DNA of 64,000 nucleotides, from the NCBI GenBank assembly GCA_023238725.1, contig CM041538.1, forward strand, positions 2,014,182 through 2,078,181, written 5' to 3'. The position numbers and the translations under genes were made by a program. Positions 12,935 to 25,850 of this stretch are shown in pieces. This DNA is from Scortum barcoo. Lineage: Eukaryota > Chordata > Actinopteri > Centrarchiformes > Terapontidae. How positions within the stretch are numbered: position 1 is the stretch's first letter; every line of letters starts with the position of its first letter. The notes under the pieces were generated by a model that had not been told where the DNA came from, searched no databases, and saw only the letters and a list, made by a program, of their open reading frames with translations.

Positions 12935-12961
12935 CCTCTCTCTCTCTCTCTCTCTCGCTCT
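12935..12961. repeat. (CT)n microsatellite
   Basis: A CT run with one interruption (TCGCTC) near its end, in mcf2l2 intron 1. Confidence 0.9.
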
Positions 12962-13235
12962 CGGTCTCTTAAGCGTATATGTAACAAAACTGAAACCCCT
13001 TAAAATCTCTCAGAAAAAGACAAAGAAAGGAGGAGGAGGGAAGGAAAGGTGGGAGTAAACAGGGAAGGATGCAGAGGGGAAGGGAAGTCCCTGATGGGAG
13101 TATTGTTGTGGATATTTGTGTAAACTGTGGTAAAAACTGAGCCGCTCAGCCGGTCACAAGACTGCCAGAAGAGGCTCAGACCCCTGCTCAGGCGAACACA
13201 CATATTGGCGCACACACACATTCACATTCACATTC

Positions 13236-13238
<3 letters not shown>

Positions 13239-13283
<45 letters not shown>
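13239..13283. repeat. (CT)n microsatellite
   Basis: About 22 CT units with one TG interruption. It lies about 230 bases upstream of the candidate alternative first exon at 13,510. Confidence 0.95.
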
Positions 13284-13509
13284 GCTTGCTTGCTCTACAC
13301 ACACACAAAAGAGGAGGGGCTGTCCTGCAGGGTTGAGGGTGACCACATAGCCCTGAGGACTGGGTTGTAGAGTTACTGGATCTGTGTGTGAGTGGATGGG
13401 TGTGTGTGTGTGTGTTATGCTGCTGTGGACGTCAGACTGGACGCTGTTTTAGCCGCGTGGCTCGGAACCTCCTGTGTGTGGATTGTTTTAGAGCACGAGC
13501 AGCAGCAGT

Positions 13510-13525
13510 ATGGGCTCAGTAATGT
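13510..13525 (+). CDS. mcf2l2: Candidate alternative first coding exon of mcf2l2 (short)
   Basis: An ATG with A at -3 and G at +4 starts five codons (MGSVM) plus one base, ending at a perfect donor T|GTAAGT (gt at 13526-13527). Exon 2 begins in the same phase as after the canonical exon 1, so splicing would give MGSVM-Y-EIMQQE. The preceding 150 bases are GC- and CpG-richer than the surrounding intron and could be a promoter/5'UTR. Sequence support is the phase, donor and Kozak context only; no transcript data are available here. Confidence 0.4.
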
Positions 13526-13564
13526 GTAAGTGGTGAACATATTGACTTTAACTGTGTTAAAGGT

Positions 13565-13569
<5 letters not shown>

Positions 13570-13601
<32 letters not shown>
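13570..13601. repeat. (GT)n microsatellite
   Basis: A GT run of about 16 units, 45 bases after the donor of the candidate short first exon. Confidence 0.93.
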
Positions 13602-13602
<1 letters not shown>

Positions 13603-14992
13603 TGGATATGCTCTCTAACTAGTAGAGTTCCTATAAAGGGTCGGCACCTGGAACAAGTTTGGGGCATGATGTTGCTGTTTGCTTGGCACCACAGTGACAC
13701 TGTCAGTGATGGGGACTGGACCTCTAACCCTTCAACAACCAGCCTCACATGAGAGTGTGGTGTGTGTGTGTGTGGATCCATTATAAGTGAACTGAGCTTG
13801 CAGGCCAGAATAAGGTTGTTTTGACTTGAGCTGAGTCTTAAACAGTCTGAGTCTGTAACAGTGGAATTAATGATACTCAGCGGCCCCTCAGGACATCCAG
13901 TGAAATGGCCTGAAGAAAAAAGTAGGTTCTGCTCCCTCCAACAAAGTCGCCACTTATTTTGGATTCTTGAAGTAAAAAGATTACCAGTGTTACAGTGTGG
14001 ATAAGTGATACATGGTCTTTAGTTGTGGATATAATATTTATTTTTTTCAGATTATGTACTCTTGGGTGATTAGCAAAGGGAATACTGACACAAAGCTACA
14101 CTCTCTACTGCATATATCAATGTTGGCAGCTACATTAACTTCCACCACAGCTGATGACCAAAAATTTGTGTTTATGCCTGTTTTGGGTGTCATGGTAGTC
14201 CAAACATCATATGGCTTCAAATACAAATTCAATACAAATATATGTTAAGAGGAATATCAGAAATATAATCATAAAGGATATTAAAATATTGGCATTGAGA
14301 GACATGTATAATGATGTAATCTGAAACAAACATACAGAATTCATGCTTTCATCTGAAATAGAATTTAACTTTGCAGTGCAATGAAATGCTGACACCTGGG
14401 GAGTGTTGACAGGAGTGTGAGGTCCTGAGGAAGCTTTGAGCTGAGAACTTGCAAAATAGATGTTTTAATTAGTATGTATGTTAATGTCACCTTCTGTGAG
14501 GAATTTTGAAAAAGTTTCAAAGGCTTGTGTTTGAGTCAGCACTGACATCATTACTGTAATTCAGCTGCACTGTTGCTTTGACACCTCAGTGACGGAGGAG
14601 TCGACAGAGGTGAAATGAAGCGCCTGTGTGCTGTGGAATCGCTCCCTCACAGCAAGCTGTTTGTGTTTGTGGCAGTCACGGGGCAGGGATATGCAAATGT
14701 CCTGTAATAGGCTTTACTCTCTAACACAAGCTTATGACAGAGAGACAGACAGAGAGAGAAGCAGGGAGCTCAGACACCTGACAGCGACACATGCAGTCAC
14801 AGCTGCAGTAGCATTGCCGTAGGAGAAGGAGTATGTGTGCAAGTAACAAACAGCAGTAGCGTTGAGGAAATGTGGGTTGTTCCATTGTCTCTCCTATAGC
14901 CAGTGGAGAGGCTTGATGGGTAGACACAGTAGATGGGAACACACACATACTCATCCCAGGTGAGCTTACTGTAGGTGGAGTTATGACCTGAG

Positions 14993-15155
14993 ATGGACGC
15001 TCTCAGCAGGCTGCAACACCAGACCCTCATGTCTCGCTGTCCAAACTGTGGTAAATATGGACGAGCCTATTCCACCATACGGATCTCCAGCGCTGAGATG
15101 GAGTCTTACTACCACTTCCTGCGGGTGTGTCAGGAGACTGAGTCAGCCACACGAA
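14993..15155 (+). CDS. mcf2l2: Candidate alternative first coding exon of mcf2l2 (54 codons, CPNC motif)
   Basis: The ATG has G at -3 and +4 and an in-frame TGA nine bases upstream. It opens 54 codons plus one base, from MDALSRLQHQTLMSRCPNCG to QETESATR, ending before a GTAACT donor at 15156. Third codon positions are strongly G/C, unlike the AT-rich intron around it, which suggests a real coding exon. A CxxC pair (residues 16-19) and a lone Cys46 are visible. The end phase is exactly that of exon 1, so splicing to exon 2 gives R-N-EIMQQE. I do not recognise this peptide in another family. It could instead belong to an unrelated small gene. Confidence 0.45.
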
Positions 15156-15945
15156 GTAACTATGTCTATCCATCTCTCCGTCCTTCATCCCATGCATCCC
15201 TTCATCAGTGTTTTAGGCATTGTAGCCCCTCTGTTTTAGAGCCAATACAAGCATTAAACCAGCCTGTCCTGGAAAAGAGCAGTGTCACAGTTGTGTTATT
15301 GGTTAAATCAAAGCTGTAACATGGTTGACAGGTTGCCACAATGAAATCTTTTGTTCTGTCTTGTATTTGGGCCCCTTCGTCTGAGTAGATATTGGAGACT
15401 GTTCAGAAGTCATCACATCCCTTAAAGTCCATATTTAGGTGGTAGTATATGATGGTAGATGATATGATGTCAGATGTGAACAGCCCCTTGCTCCAGTCAT
15501 CCACTCACTCCTGGTCAGTCTCATCCCCAGTTAATGCTGTAATCAGTTTTTATCTGGGGTTTACTCATTCAGCTCATGTTTAGCTGTCAAGCCTGCAACT
15601 GTACTGTTTTGGTTCAGTCTCACTGCTCTTATAGCGTTTATCAGGCTCAGCAGGTGCTTGTTCTGATTGACAGAGCTCTAAAAAAACTCACTGCAACAGC
15701 CAAAGAGCCAGATATTTCCCACAAGAGTTGGTGGAGACCAAAAGCAGAGGTAAAGAGGGAGAATATGGGACAACATTTTTCGGGAGGCAGAAATATGACT
15801 CCTATCATCACATTTCTGGCACTCCTATAGAGCCAAAAAGCTCAAAATAGCATTGCAGTGGGCTGAAAGAGGACATCAACAGACAGTATGACTGTGAACA
15901 AGATAACCCCAGTTTGCATGGAACAAAGTTCAAGTATTGTACATG

Positions 15946-15977
15946 AATACACAGACAACAAGTATTGTCTGTGTATT
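15946..15977. repeat. Perfect inverted repeat, 13-bp arms, 6-base loop
   Basis: AATACACAGACAA at 15946-15958 is mirrored by TTGTCTGTGTATT at 15965-15977. It could be a small foldback; no function is evident. Confidence 0.85.
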
Positions 15978-16264
15978 AAAGCCTGACATATCTTCTTCCT
16001 GTGCGACATAGAGCTCCATTGTTGTCCAGAAACTATTAAAAACACATCATTGAGCCACACTGTTAGACCGGGTGACATGCTCCTTAGTTACCATGAACCA
16101 TGACTAAATCCCACACACACCATGCTGCTGCTGGAAGTACTCTCTAGAGCATCAAATGTGGATGAATCCACCTCTGAAAATAGTCCTAAATAGATTCATT
16201 ATTTTCTTTCTAAAACAACAGAGCCCTGCTGTGTGTGCATATCTGTAAGTGAGGTATTTTCTGC

Positions 16265-16306
16265 AGAGTATACAGTACAGCGTTGTCTCACTGTACTGTA
16301 TACTCT
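16265..16306. repeat. Perfect inverted repeat, 16-bp arms, 10-base loop
   Basis: AGAGTATACAGTACAG at 16265-16280 is followed by a 10-base loop and its exact reverse complement at 16291-16306. It would form a strong hairpin. I do not recognise it as a known microRNA or element end. Confidence 0.9.
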
Positions 16307-17144
16307 AAACTGTATATATGGGTACAGATAGGTTTCTAGTTTTCATATACTGTCAGAAAGGTGCTGGCTGTAAAACAACTCAGTATATGTACTAAGTATA
16401 TTTTTGTGATAGTATCACATGATTGTGGTTTGGAATTACAAAAAAATTCCCAACCAAGCTCACTGATATCCCTTTATACCAGACACATGCATATGACCTT
16501 ATGTTAACCCTTATGACCAATCCTTATGTTTCATAGTAGATAATCCATCCTGCAGTGCAGTTACACATTTCACTGTGTTGTTTTGAGTGGGGTGAAATGA
16601 CGTGTAAAGTGATACTGATATTGACTATAGTTAGCTGTATTGAGCAGCAGGTGAATGATAAACTCTCAGGTTTTTGGCTGCTTGTTTCCTCTCCAGAAAC
16701 TGTATAACTTGTATGTGTATTTAATGTAACAGTAACACAGTAATACTATCAGCCTGTTTTTAGTGCAGTGCTTAGGTTTTGGCATCTGTTTGGTGTGTTG
16801 TGTGTGCAGGTGTGTTGTTGATGTCTGTGTTCTCATTGCTTAACGTGCCTGCTGACCAATAAAGACCCTGCCGTGTTTGTTCTGTCAGTCACTCAGACCA
16901 GAGAGGTCAGGACCAAGCATGCTTAGAGCTATGGTGACAACAACAGACAGACAACAACACACATGTACACATGTACACATAAGTGCACACATTACATCAA
17001 ATGGATAATGAAGTTCACATGTATTTGCTGTGAGTCAGCCCTTGTGTTTGGTGTTAGGACATCATCAGACCTGTGCTTGTTTGTGGAGTGTGTGTTTCAT
17101 GAGGTGATAATCATATTCATCAGAATGGTGTGTGCATGTGTGTG

Positions 17145-17176
<32 letters not shown>

Positions 17177-17312
17177 CCCTGTTATTAGCAGATCCTGTCA
17201 TTAGACATCCTCTGATTGTCTTCTTGCACTGACGCCTTCTTCCTGAGAACCAATAGGAAACCCCCCCTTCCCCTGACCTTGAGGAGCAACCACCTGAAAA
17301 CAACAAAAGCTC

Positions 17313-17316
<4 letters not shown>

Positions 17317-17343
<27 letters not shown>
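17317..17343. repeat. (GT)n microsatellite
   Basis: A GT run of about 13 units. A second mixed TG/AG repeat lies at about 17131-17175. Confidence 0.92.
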
Positions 17344-17344
<1 letters not shown>

Positions 17345-20300
17345 CTGTGCATGTTTGTAGGTGAGTTTCTATTTTTTGCAGTTGCAATTATCTCATTAAA
17401 GTCATCATATATTTAAGAAAGTGAAAGAAAAAAAGAGAAAAGTTACATTTATCTTTAATTGTGTTTTTAAATAGAGATAAAAACCTTCTGTTTTGTCAGT
17501 TTAATAAACCCACGGCATAATTCAATCACATGAATGAACATACTTGAAAGATATCAGCCTCTACCCTCTGTGCAACCCAAAGTAGTTGAAATCCACTGCT
17601 ACTGTGCGAAGGCTGAGCTCAGCTGGAGAGAGGGTTGAGAGAGAGAAAGAGCTCTACAGTGACTCATAGTCTGACTCTACAGAGAGGAGCAGAGGTTTAT
17701 GGTTTTTATGTAAAGGAGGCCAAGAATGTTCTGCACTGCCGCGCTCCTTTGGGGAGTAAAATCTGTGAACATGTGAGAGTCACTCAGCAAAAACAACTCT
17801 TACTGGTCCACATAGATTATCTGAGGGGTTCACAAAACAAAGAAATATTTATTAGGAAACATACATTACACAGAGTCAGTGCAACATGTATGCCTGTATT
17901 GTCACTATGCTTTCTGTATATATTAGTCACTTTTCAGTGCATGTGTAGAGTAGAAGCTGCAGAAGTCACAAAACCCGAATCATGAAGGGGATGATACACA
18001 AACCCAACATCAGTAACTTCATGAGTCATAAACCGTCTCAACAAGCACAGCATGTTCAGCACTTTTTAGTGTCCTCTGGAAACACTTCCTTTGTTGTTTT
18101 GTGTTTTATTGTTTGTTGCAGTGCGTTTTCTAATGGCTCCATATGTGCTGTCAAAGTGAAGATGTTTTATTAATTTTTTGTCTATTTGTTTGTGTTTTTC
18201 TAAGCTGCTGTGTGTTGAGCTCTCAGGGCCTCCATAAAAATGTGATGCATTGCCATATAAACTACCCTAAATGTTAGAAAATGAGGGGGTTTATACTTCC
18301 TCTAAATGGACAAACAGTTAACAGTTCCCTGTATGTAGATTGCCTTCTTATTCTCATTTTGGAATGATGTTCTTTCTGTCAGGCTGTACTTATTGTTAGA
18401 CGCAGGTTGAACACATGGTCAACCCAAGTTGACTCTTATCAGAGATTATGGCTCACCTTGGTCTTGCTCTTTGAGAGTAAGAAGATGAGGACTGTCCTCT
18501 TACTCACTCTGCTTGCTAAACCTCTCTCTCCTCTGTTGGCATCTACTGATCCACAACAGAAGAGCTCACCTATGACCCTTTTATTACTAAAGCTCTGATT
18601 AGTAGTAGCTCTGGTTTGAAAAAAAAGTGTGGTTTAAGAACTGCAATTTGAGTATGATGCAGGAAATGTGTTTGTATTTCAGGTTGGCATGACATTCATT
18701 AAGTTAATGGTATGCATGTGCATTAATTAAATTTGCTAATGATGTACAGACAGGAAGTGTTGACTCTGCACATGTGAGTTTGTGTGCATGTGCATTAATG
18801 GTTTTACATGCATCAGTGTCAATGAGTGCAGCAGCTTCACATCAGGTCACATGCTGATTCTGCTAGCAGAGTAATAGCAGTAGATTTTGGGTTTACTGAG
18901 AAAACGAGAAGGGCCTTTAGCCATTATGAAATTGTTGGTGAAATATTTATACAAAATCCTTCCAAATAAAAGGAACAAATGAGCTTAGTTAGTGTGTTTA
19001 ATGTTTTCATGCTGAGACTTACTGGCAAGCCAGTAAATATGATTATGATTATGATAACAGGATGAGTTTTAGTAAAAGCCCTTCCTGATAAGGATTTTTG
19101 TTTAATTTGTTATTGTGTGTGTGGCTCTGTGCACGCCATGACAAGTGTTTTAGAGTAAGGCTAAAGCCCATAATCTCTCTGTGTCTCTGCTGCACAATAG
19201 ACTCTAGTTACTCTCTCTCTGCTGACCACTCTCACTGCAGTCTCTATTCAACACAGCTGGTAAGTTGTGCAGTGCATGCTGCTTTCTGAAATAAAGTGTC
19301 TGTAGAGTCTGCCCAAGGACCACATATTTTATCTCCTATATAAGGAATCTTTTACTCAGTTTGCTGTAGGGGTCATTACCATATATAACATCGAATATTT
19401 ATGTTAGTTTAGGTACAGTAAATGTACTTAATGACTTACCTGAGGAGGAGAATTTAATTGTTTTGAATGACAAGACTCTAGAACACAATGTGGTGAATGG
19501 ACAGTACATGTGGCAGTGTGCAGGGAAGGATGCCAGCAGGACAGTGGTACAGCTCAGCTCAGGCAGAGGTCCATCATGCAGGTCAGCTTGGTTTGTTTGG
19601 TTAGACAAACCCAGAGAACAGCGCACAGGCTTGTGAAGGTACAACAAATCTTTGCTGCTCAGTTCAGGAAAAAAGACAGGCTATCTGAGAGGACAAGAGA
19701 GTGGACTAAATATGTCCAAAGCAGTTAATAATATTATTAGGTTACCTCTGTAAACAGATGTTCCTGCTGTATATTAAAATTTGACACATCACATCTAAAT
19801 GTGAGAGTAGTTCTCCCTTAGGTATTATTTATGCTATTAAATGACATCAAATAAGACATGCCCTGTCACAGTGGAAATTGAACTTATACTGACATTAATT
19901 ATCACTGCTGTAAATAAATGTTAAAGATTAAGAGACAAACCTTAGTTAAAGAAATATGCAAATACCAAACATTTCCAAAACTTCAGGTTTTGTTCTCATT
20001 GTGGAGGGAAACAGTCTCTGTTACTGCCAAGGAATGTTTTCAAGAACGTGTCATCCAAAAAGAGGTTGGTGCATGTTATCGGATGTTGCTCTCCTCTGCC
20101 ACACATACCAACATCCTGTGGGTCACTCTCACTGTATAAGGAGAGTGACAGAGGTAACAGAGGTGAGAGATCTGGTTTAGGGGCAGCAGATATTACATTA
20201 CATTATGATTTGATGATTTTGTTGTCACCCAGTGAACTGAAAATGAAAGCAGTTTTTATGTCAAACCACAAATGAAAGCAGCTGTGGGACTCGTGGGAAA

Positions 20301-22514
20301 AATGTTTTTTCCGTTTTCTGGTGTCTAGTTTTTTCAGATGTTGGTTAATATTGTGGCACCTTTTACACCACACTGTTGGATAAAGAAAGGAAAATGCCCC
20401 CTGCTGTGTGATAACTCATAATAATGTAAGCCCAGAACAACAGAATCAGAATCAGCACAGATGTCCACACTTTGTTAACAATGCCAATACAGTGTACCAC
20501 AGAATGATCATCAGTGCTGTAGACTTACAGCTGCTTCATCAGAGAGAGAGACTCAGTGTCCAGGAACTCAGTGTAATCTCCTCTCTTATATAAGCTCTTT
20601 AACACACTTGAAAGACTAAAGGCTCCATTTTGAGTGAGCTGGAGGTCTGCTGCTAAATAGAATCAGCAAGGTAGACTGAGCAAAGACACCACAGGCCATA
20701 CACAACTGACATACAAACACACATGTAAACACTGGACCTGCCTTACAATGAGCCATGTCTCCACCCTGTTTTGTTCACTCATTACTATCTATTATCATTT
20801 AAAAAAAAACAACAAAACAACTGCTCTGTTTCCTGACGTCTTGAGTATATGAAGTTTTTGGCCATGGACTTATCTTAAAACTTAAGTCTTGTGCAATTCT
20901 GCTCCTGTTTGATACTCCTGATAGTGCACACATGCCCAATGCTATCGATCTGCCAAGAGAGTAAACACAACATCTCACTGTCTCATTAACATGATTTTCT
21001 TACTGAACCAATATATGCATTTATTTGTAATTTAGATGGAGCAGCATTACAGATACATTTACATGTTTGTGCTAAAAACATTCAGAACTGGCAACATGGT
21101 GAATCATATCTTTACAGCACCATGTGATGTATTATCAGCCAAACGATGTGACATGGATCTGGTCCAAACCCTCCAGCCACTATAGATCAGTATGGCCACA
21201 GACTAATTATAGGATACGGTACAAAGTATAGGAAACCATCTGAGAGCTTGTGCTGCTCCAAATAATGAAAATAAAACATATCACGAGTGACAGGAAGTGG
21301 GAGAGTTGGTGTGGAACAAGACTGAAAAAAATCACTGATGTTAATTATGCAGGGATTCAAGAACAGCATCATCTTTAACTTTTCACTTACTTAAAATAAA
21401 AGTTACTTTTTTAAAAAGGTGTCTGTTTGAAATGTCTGCCCGTAGCAACTTTGTATTTTAAAGCTTTGGGCTTTATTTTTTGTAACAGATACTTGTTTAT
21501 TATCAGGGCACTGTGCAATTTGAACTAAATCCAAGCAATGGGTGAAATTATGTCATATAATGAGGGAATGTAAGGCCTTACACACCTATGGTCCACACAG
21601 GTGTCCTCACTTCTCTTTCATTTCTGTGCTAAACAGGCTGATTCACAGTCACTTCAGGTTCAAACAGACTGAACTCTGACACATAGTTTCTATTGAGTTA
21701 ATGCTGACTTTCACTGACCCAACATTTAACCCAAACCAGCAGCTTCCCCTCAACCAAGCTGTAGTTGCCTAATCTCAAAGACATGTGGCACACAGGATGT
21801 GAACCTTGGTCTGTGATGTCTTACTGTACATCCACCCATACCCCCTAACCCCTCTCACACAACTCCTGTGCAGAATAAAGGAGTCACACTTCTTTCTTTG
21901 GAAAAAGAAACATGTTGCCAGTGAACAATGGTGATGCAGACAGAAGTTCTGTTTTTTTCAACACAGAACAGTAATAATGGTTTGACAATCTGAGAATCTG
22001 ATGTCTTGCGATCAATCAGTATTCCATGTGCTTTTATTTTTACAGTGTGTGTTAGATGCAAGAATTTGATCTATTTTATGACCACAAGTCCTGCTTTTTT
22101 ACTTCCCTTACTGTATGTGACAACTTTTGTACAATGGCAGAGAACAATGAACACACTCATACAGGCATTACAAAACAGTAGTTTTTTTGCTCTAATAGGA
22201 AGTAGTTCCCAAAACAAATCTGACAGCTCGACAGGCATTGTATTGAAAACAATGTGTGTGTTTGGATGTGTGTCTGTATATGTGTGCATGTTATGGTGTG
22301 TATGTGTCAACTGTATGTGTCTTTCAGTCCACGTGAGTCCATGTTTGTGTGTGCGTCCTACAAGTGTGTGTGTGTGTATATGTGTATTGTGTGTGTATAC
22401 ATATAATACTGTCACTGCGTAGTGTTTATTCTAATGTATGAAAACAGTGCAACAATGGAAAGAACAGAGCACAGAGATGGGAGGGCACATGTGTTTCCTT
22501 CAGAAGTTTTATGT

Positions 22515-22523
22515 GCACACACG

Positions 22524-22579
<56 letters not shown>
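22515..22579. repeat. (CA)n microsatellite, about 32 units
   Basis: A CA run with two ACGC interruptions near its left end. Nearby, 22240-22400 is a degenerate TG-rich stretch. Confidence 0.96.
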
Positions 22580-22583
<4 letters not shown>

Positions 22584-23075
22584 CTTGCACACACACTTTA
22601 ATTGCATACTGAATCTTTTTCTCTCTCTGATTTATAGTTGTGAGTGGCATTTTGATCACTGAAAAAATAATGAAAATCTTCAAGATTAGGACTTTAAATG
22701 CACAACTTTTACTTGCATGTGTTTTTGTATTGCAGTATTGCTATTTATATTAGTAATAAAGGCTCTATATACTGAATACTGTAATGCTTGAGTAAATTTT
22801 CTTTTTTTTTTACAACAGTTAGTTTTTTTACAAAGTTAGTTGTTTGATTTTGTTTACAAAGTAAACTGATGGTGGCAGTTGATGTTTGCTATCTCTAAAC
22901 ACAGATGTTTGTGTGTTTGTACTTCAAAAATGATACTCAGGATTTTTGTACAGATCTGGTTGTAGATCAGATGTGTCTAGAGGTGGTCCTGGTCTCTGCT
23001 CCATGCATGCAAAGACCAGGACCCGCCCCCTCTCACTGAAGGGCAAGAGGGCTGTTGCTCTTCAAAGAACTCTCA

Positions 23076-23105
23076 CTCTCACTCACTCACTCACTCACTC
23101 ACTCA
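23076..23105. repeat. (CACT)n tetranucleotide repeat
   Basis: Seven or so CACT units in mcf2l2 intron 1, followed by a CT-rich tract at 23236-23275. Confidence 0.9.
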
Positions 23106-23928
23106 CATACTTCAGTCCATCATCTGGTCTCTCACAGACTGTTCAGATTATCCAGTCATGGACCTCATAGAAACACCACGGACACACACTCACACTCAGT
23201 CACACACACTGCAGCTTAGCCCCAGTCTGTATTTCTCTCTCTGTTCTTCTCTCTCTCTCTCTCTCTCTTTCTTTTCTCACACAGTGCCCTCCCTCTCTGA
23301 CTCCTGGTAGGCTGTTCACTGCTCAGAGCTGAGCTCTCTGACTGCAGCTGAAGCTGGAAAAACTGACCACAAACACATGTAACAACTGCAACACACACAG
23401 CTGAGGGCTCTGCTCTAGCTGTGTGTGTGAAACTGGAAAGAAGAGAGAGAAAGCCTGATATTTGTTGGTGTAGACATCTGGAACAGTCTGAGCTGATGAT
23501 GAGGATTATAATGGTGATGAAGAAGCAGCTGCTGTTGACAGACAGTCAGCAGTCAGAGCTGCTGCTGGATGTTGGGCTGCCCTCACTGCTTTTGGATACC
23601 ATGTCAGTTAATGGGATTACTGATTCTTGTGGAGGGCTTTACATTCATGCCTGAGTATGTGTTCGAGTCAGGAAGGTGTGATGAAGAAACACGTTATCGG
23701 TAATGTTCACACACACGCACAAACCTGTACTGACACAAAGTTTGGTCTCACTTTGTCACTTCATGATTAACCTCATTTGTTTATTCATTCAGTGTCTCTT
23801 TTCATCACAGCCTGTCTAAACCAATCCAAAGTTACATAGTTGTAGATTGTAATTGTAGTGCACAATGTGTTCTCACACTGTCTTGTCTCAGGGACTGTGT
23901 TTAGATACAGCAGACTGTCAGGGAGGGA

Positions 23929-23977
23929 CACACACACACACACACACACATACACATACACACATACACATACACAT
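23929..23977. repeat. (CA)n microsatellite, interrupted
   Basis: CA units with TACACA interruptions in intron 1. The His/Thr-rich open frames across it are repeat translations. Confidence 0.92.
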
Positions 23978-25194
23978 CACATGCTGCCAGCTGTGCCTCT
24001 CTGTCTGCCTGGTGTCACCTTTCTTTCCATTTCAGCTGTGTATTCAGTCACAGTCTGCTTCTTTGCTGATGTAGTTTACAAAGTATTTCCTTTTACTTTT
24101 AAATGGCTCATGATGGAATTTTAGGCTAACTGGTAATATTGGTTGTATTCTTCCATGTAATAGTCAGTCCTTTTGGAAGTCATTAAACTTGTTTAAATGT
24201 TTCTGTAAATGTGTCAATAAGCTCACTATGCAGCCATGAAGACAAAAGTGGCCTTGGGCTTTTTTTAATCACAAATGATAAGCTGCATGCTAGTGTAGGA
24301 ATTTTCCAGGGCTTTATGGCTCTGTAAACACATGGAGTCAACAGTAAAAATCAAAGAGGCTGGAGCACAAGCGGAGCCAGAAGAAAGACTGTGGGTGTGC
24401 CACATCTCGTTTTCTCTGCGACACAGAGTAGACTAGACTGCACCTCCACAAATATAACCAGACACTCTGTCATTTAACAGATACTCTTTGACTGTGGCAT
24501 AATAAAAAGTGCTTTAGTCATTGTACAGCCTATTCTTTGATTCATATTTATGTTATATTCTTTACGTAGGCTTATCAAATAAAACAAAATAGGCCTACGG
24601 TAGAATAGATAACTACATGTCCATAATGCTTATTTTCATCTGGGTGAATGCGTCAGACACAGCCTTCGTTACTGTGTCAGCATTACACTGAAAATGGTTG
24701 TTGAGTCTAAAAGTCCCATAACCACAGGTCTGTCAAGAATCTAAGTCAATGCTGAATACAAGTCCAAGTCACTCCTAATGGGTGCTGACCTGCCCACTGT
24801 AGAGGTCACATGCGAATCTGCAAATCTGGAAGGCCACTTCCTGTTGCATAGGCCTTCGGTGTCCCAGCTCTGCACATCATTCTCCTTCATGACGTCTTCA
24901 TTAAGTCTGATGATTCTCTCAAATTCCAAATCAGAGTCATTCCTAAATGTATCGAAGTGTCTTTGAGTGTCTTTGGCCTATCACCTAAACAGATAGGGAC
25001 TGTAGGTCTTTTGTTACTAAGTGATTGGCACTGAGCAGATTAGAAAATGGCAGAAAGGAGAAAGATTCATTGGTCTTTATTTGCTGCAAGAGAGATTCTG
25101 TGTCTACTTTGGTCTGACCAGAGCCTTCCGCAAACTCACTCAGTGTTTCTAATATGATGTCATATAAAATCCAATGGATCCAGAACTTCCTCTT

Positions 25195-25850
25195 CTACTT
25201 TATCTCGGGGTCACATGCACAGATCACTTCAAACAATTCACTAAAGTTTCTTCTGTTCATGCTTTCTGTGTCTTCCTTGTGATCACATAATTCAATGCCT
25301 TGTTTCACACAGAAAAGTAAAATATCAGTGATAACTTTCAAACATGCCCTGTTTCTTTCAATGAAGGAGCAAACAGCTTCTGTTTTTCTTCGTGACCTGA
25401 TGCATGATGTCACCTTTTCCAGCCCTTTTAATGTCCAGGAAACTTTGTGTCTGGCCCACAGCAGCAACATGTGCTTTACTAGCTTCATGTTTTATACAAA
25501 ACTGACCCCAAGTTTCTAAGTAGTGCTTTAATAAATCTGTGTTGACAAGGTTAACAAAATATAGTGTCCAGTTTAATGCTATGCTCTATCCAGCTGTACC
25601 GCTTATATTATTTTGCTCTGTCCACTTACTGTTTGAGTGACTGGCAAAGGACAAATTTGGAGACATGAAGAGAGATGTCAGATATGCAGGTTTGTCTACA
25701 GCTGAGAGATCTGTAGAGCAGGGAGAGTCATTTATCTTCTCCTCTGATTCTGTGTCCGGAGGCACTGGTGCTGAAGGGGTCTGACTTGTTGGGGATGGGA
25801 TGTTGATGGAGAAACATCCTGTACTTTGTGCCCGCCTGGTCATTAATGCT
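25195..25850 (-). pseudogene. hAT-type (ZMYM1-like) transposase relic
   Basis: The minus-strand frame 25195-25488 reads, in order, NRACLKVITDILLFCVKQGI, a basic/acidic stretch with H and E-D-T-E-S-M-N-R-R-N-F, then F-E-V-I, ending in D-P-E-I-K. This matches the segment of ZMYM1/TTF-domain hAT transposases where a conserved N-R-G-N-F follows R-G-H and D-P-x-x follows L-E. A Ser/Pro-rich frame upstream (25586-25843) could be its N-terminal part. No DDE core or BED domain is intact and no ends were found. Confidence 0.45.

Noticed and set aside
22006..22683. Cys/Val- and His/Thr-rich open frames of 60-138 aa
   Set aside because: They are translations of TG/CA microsatellite and TG-rich DNA.
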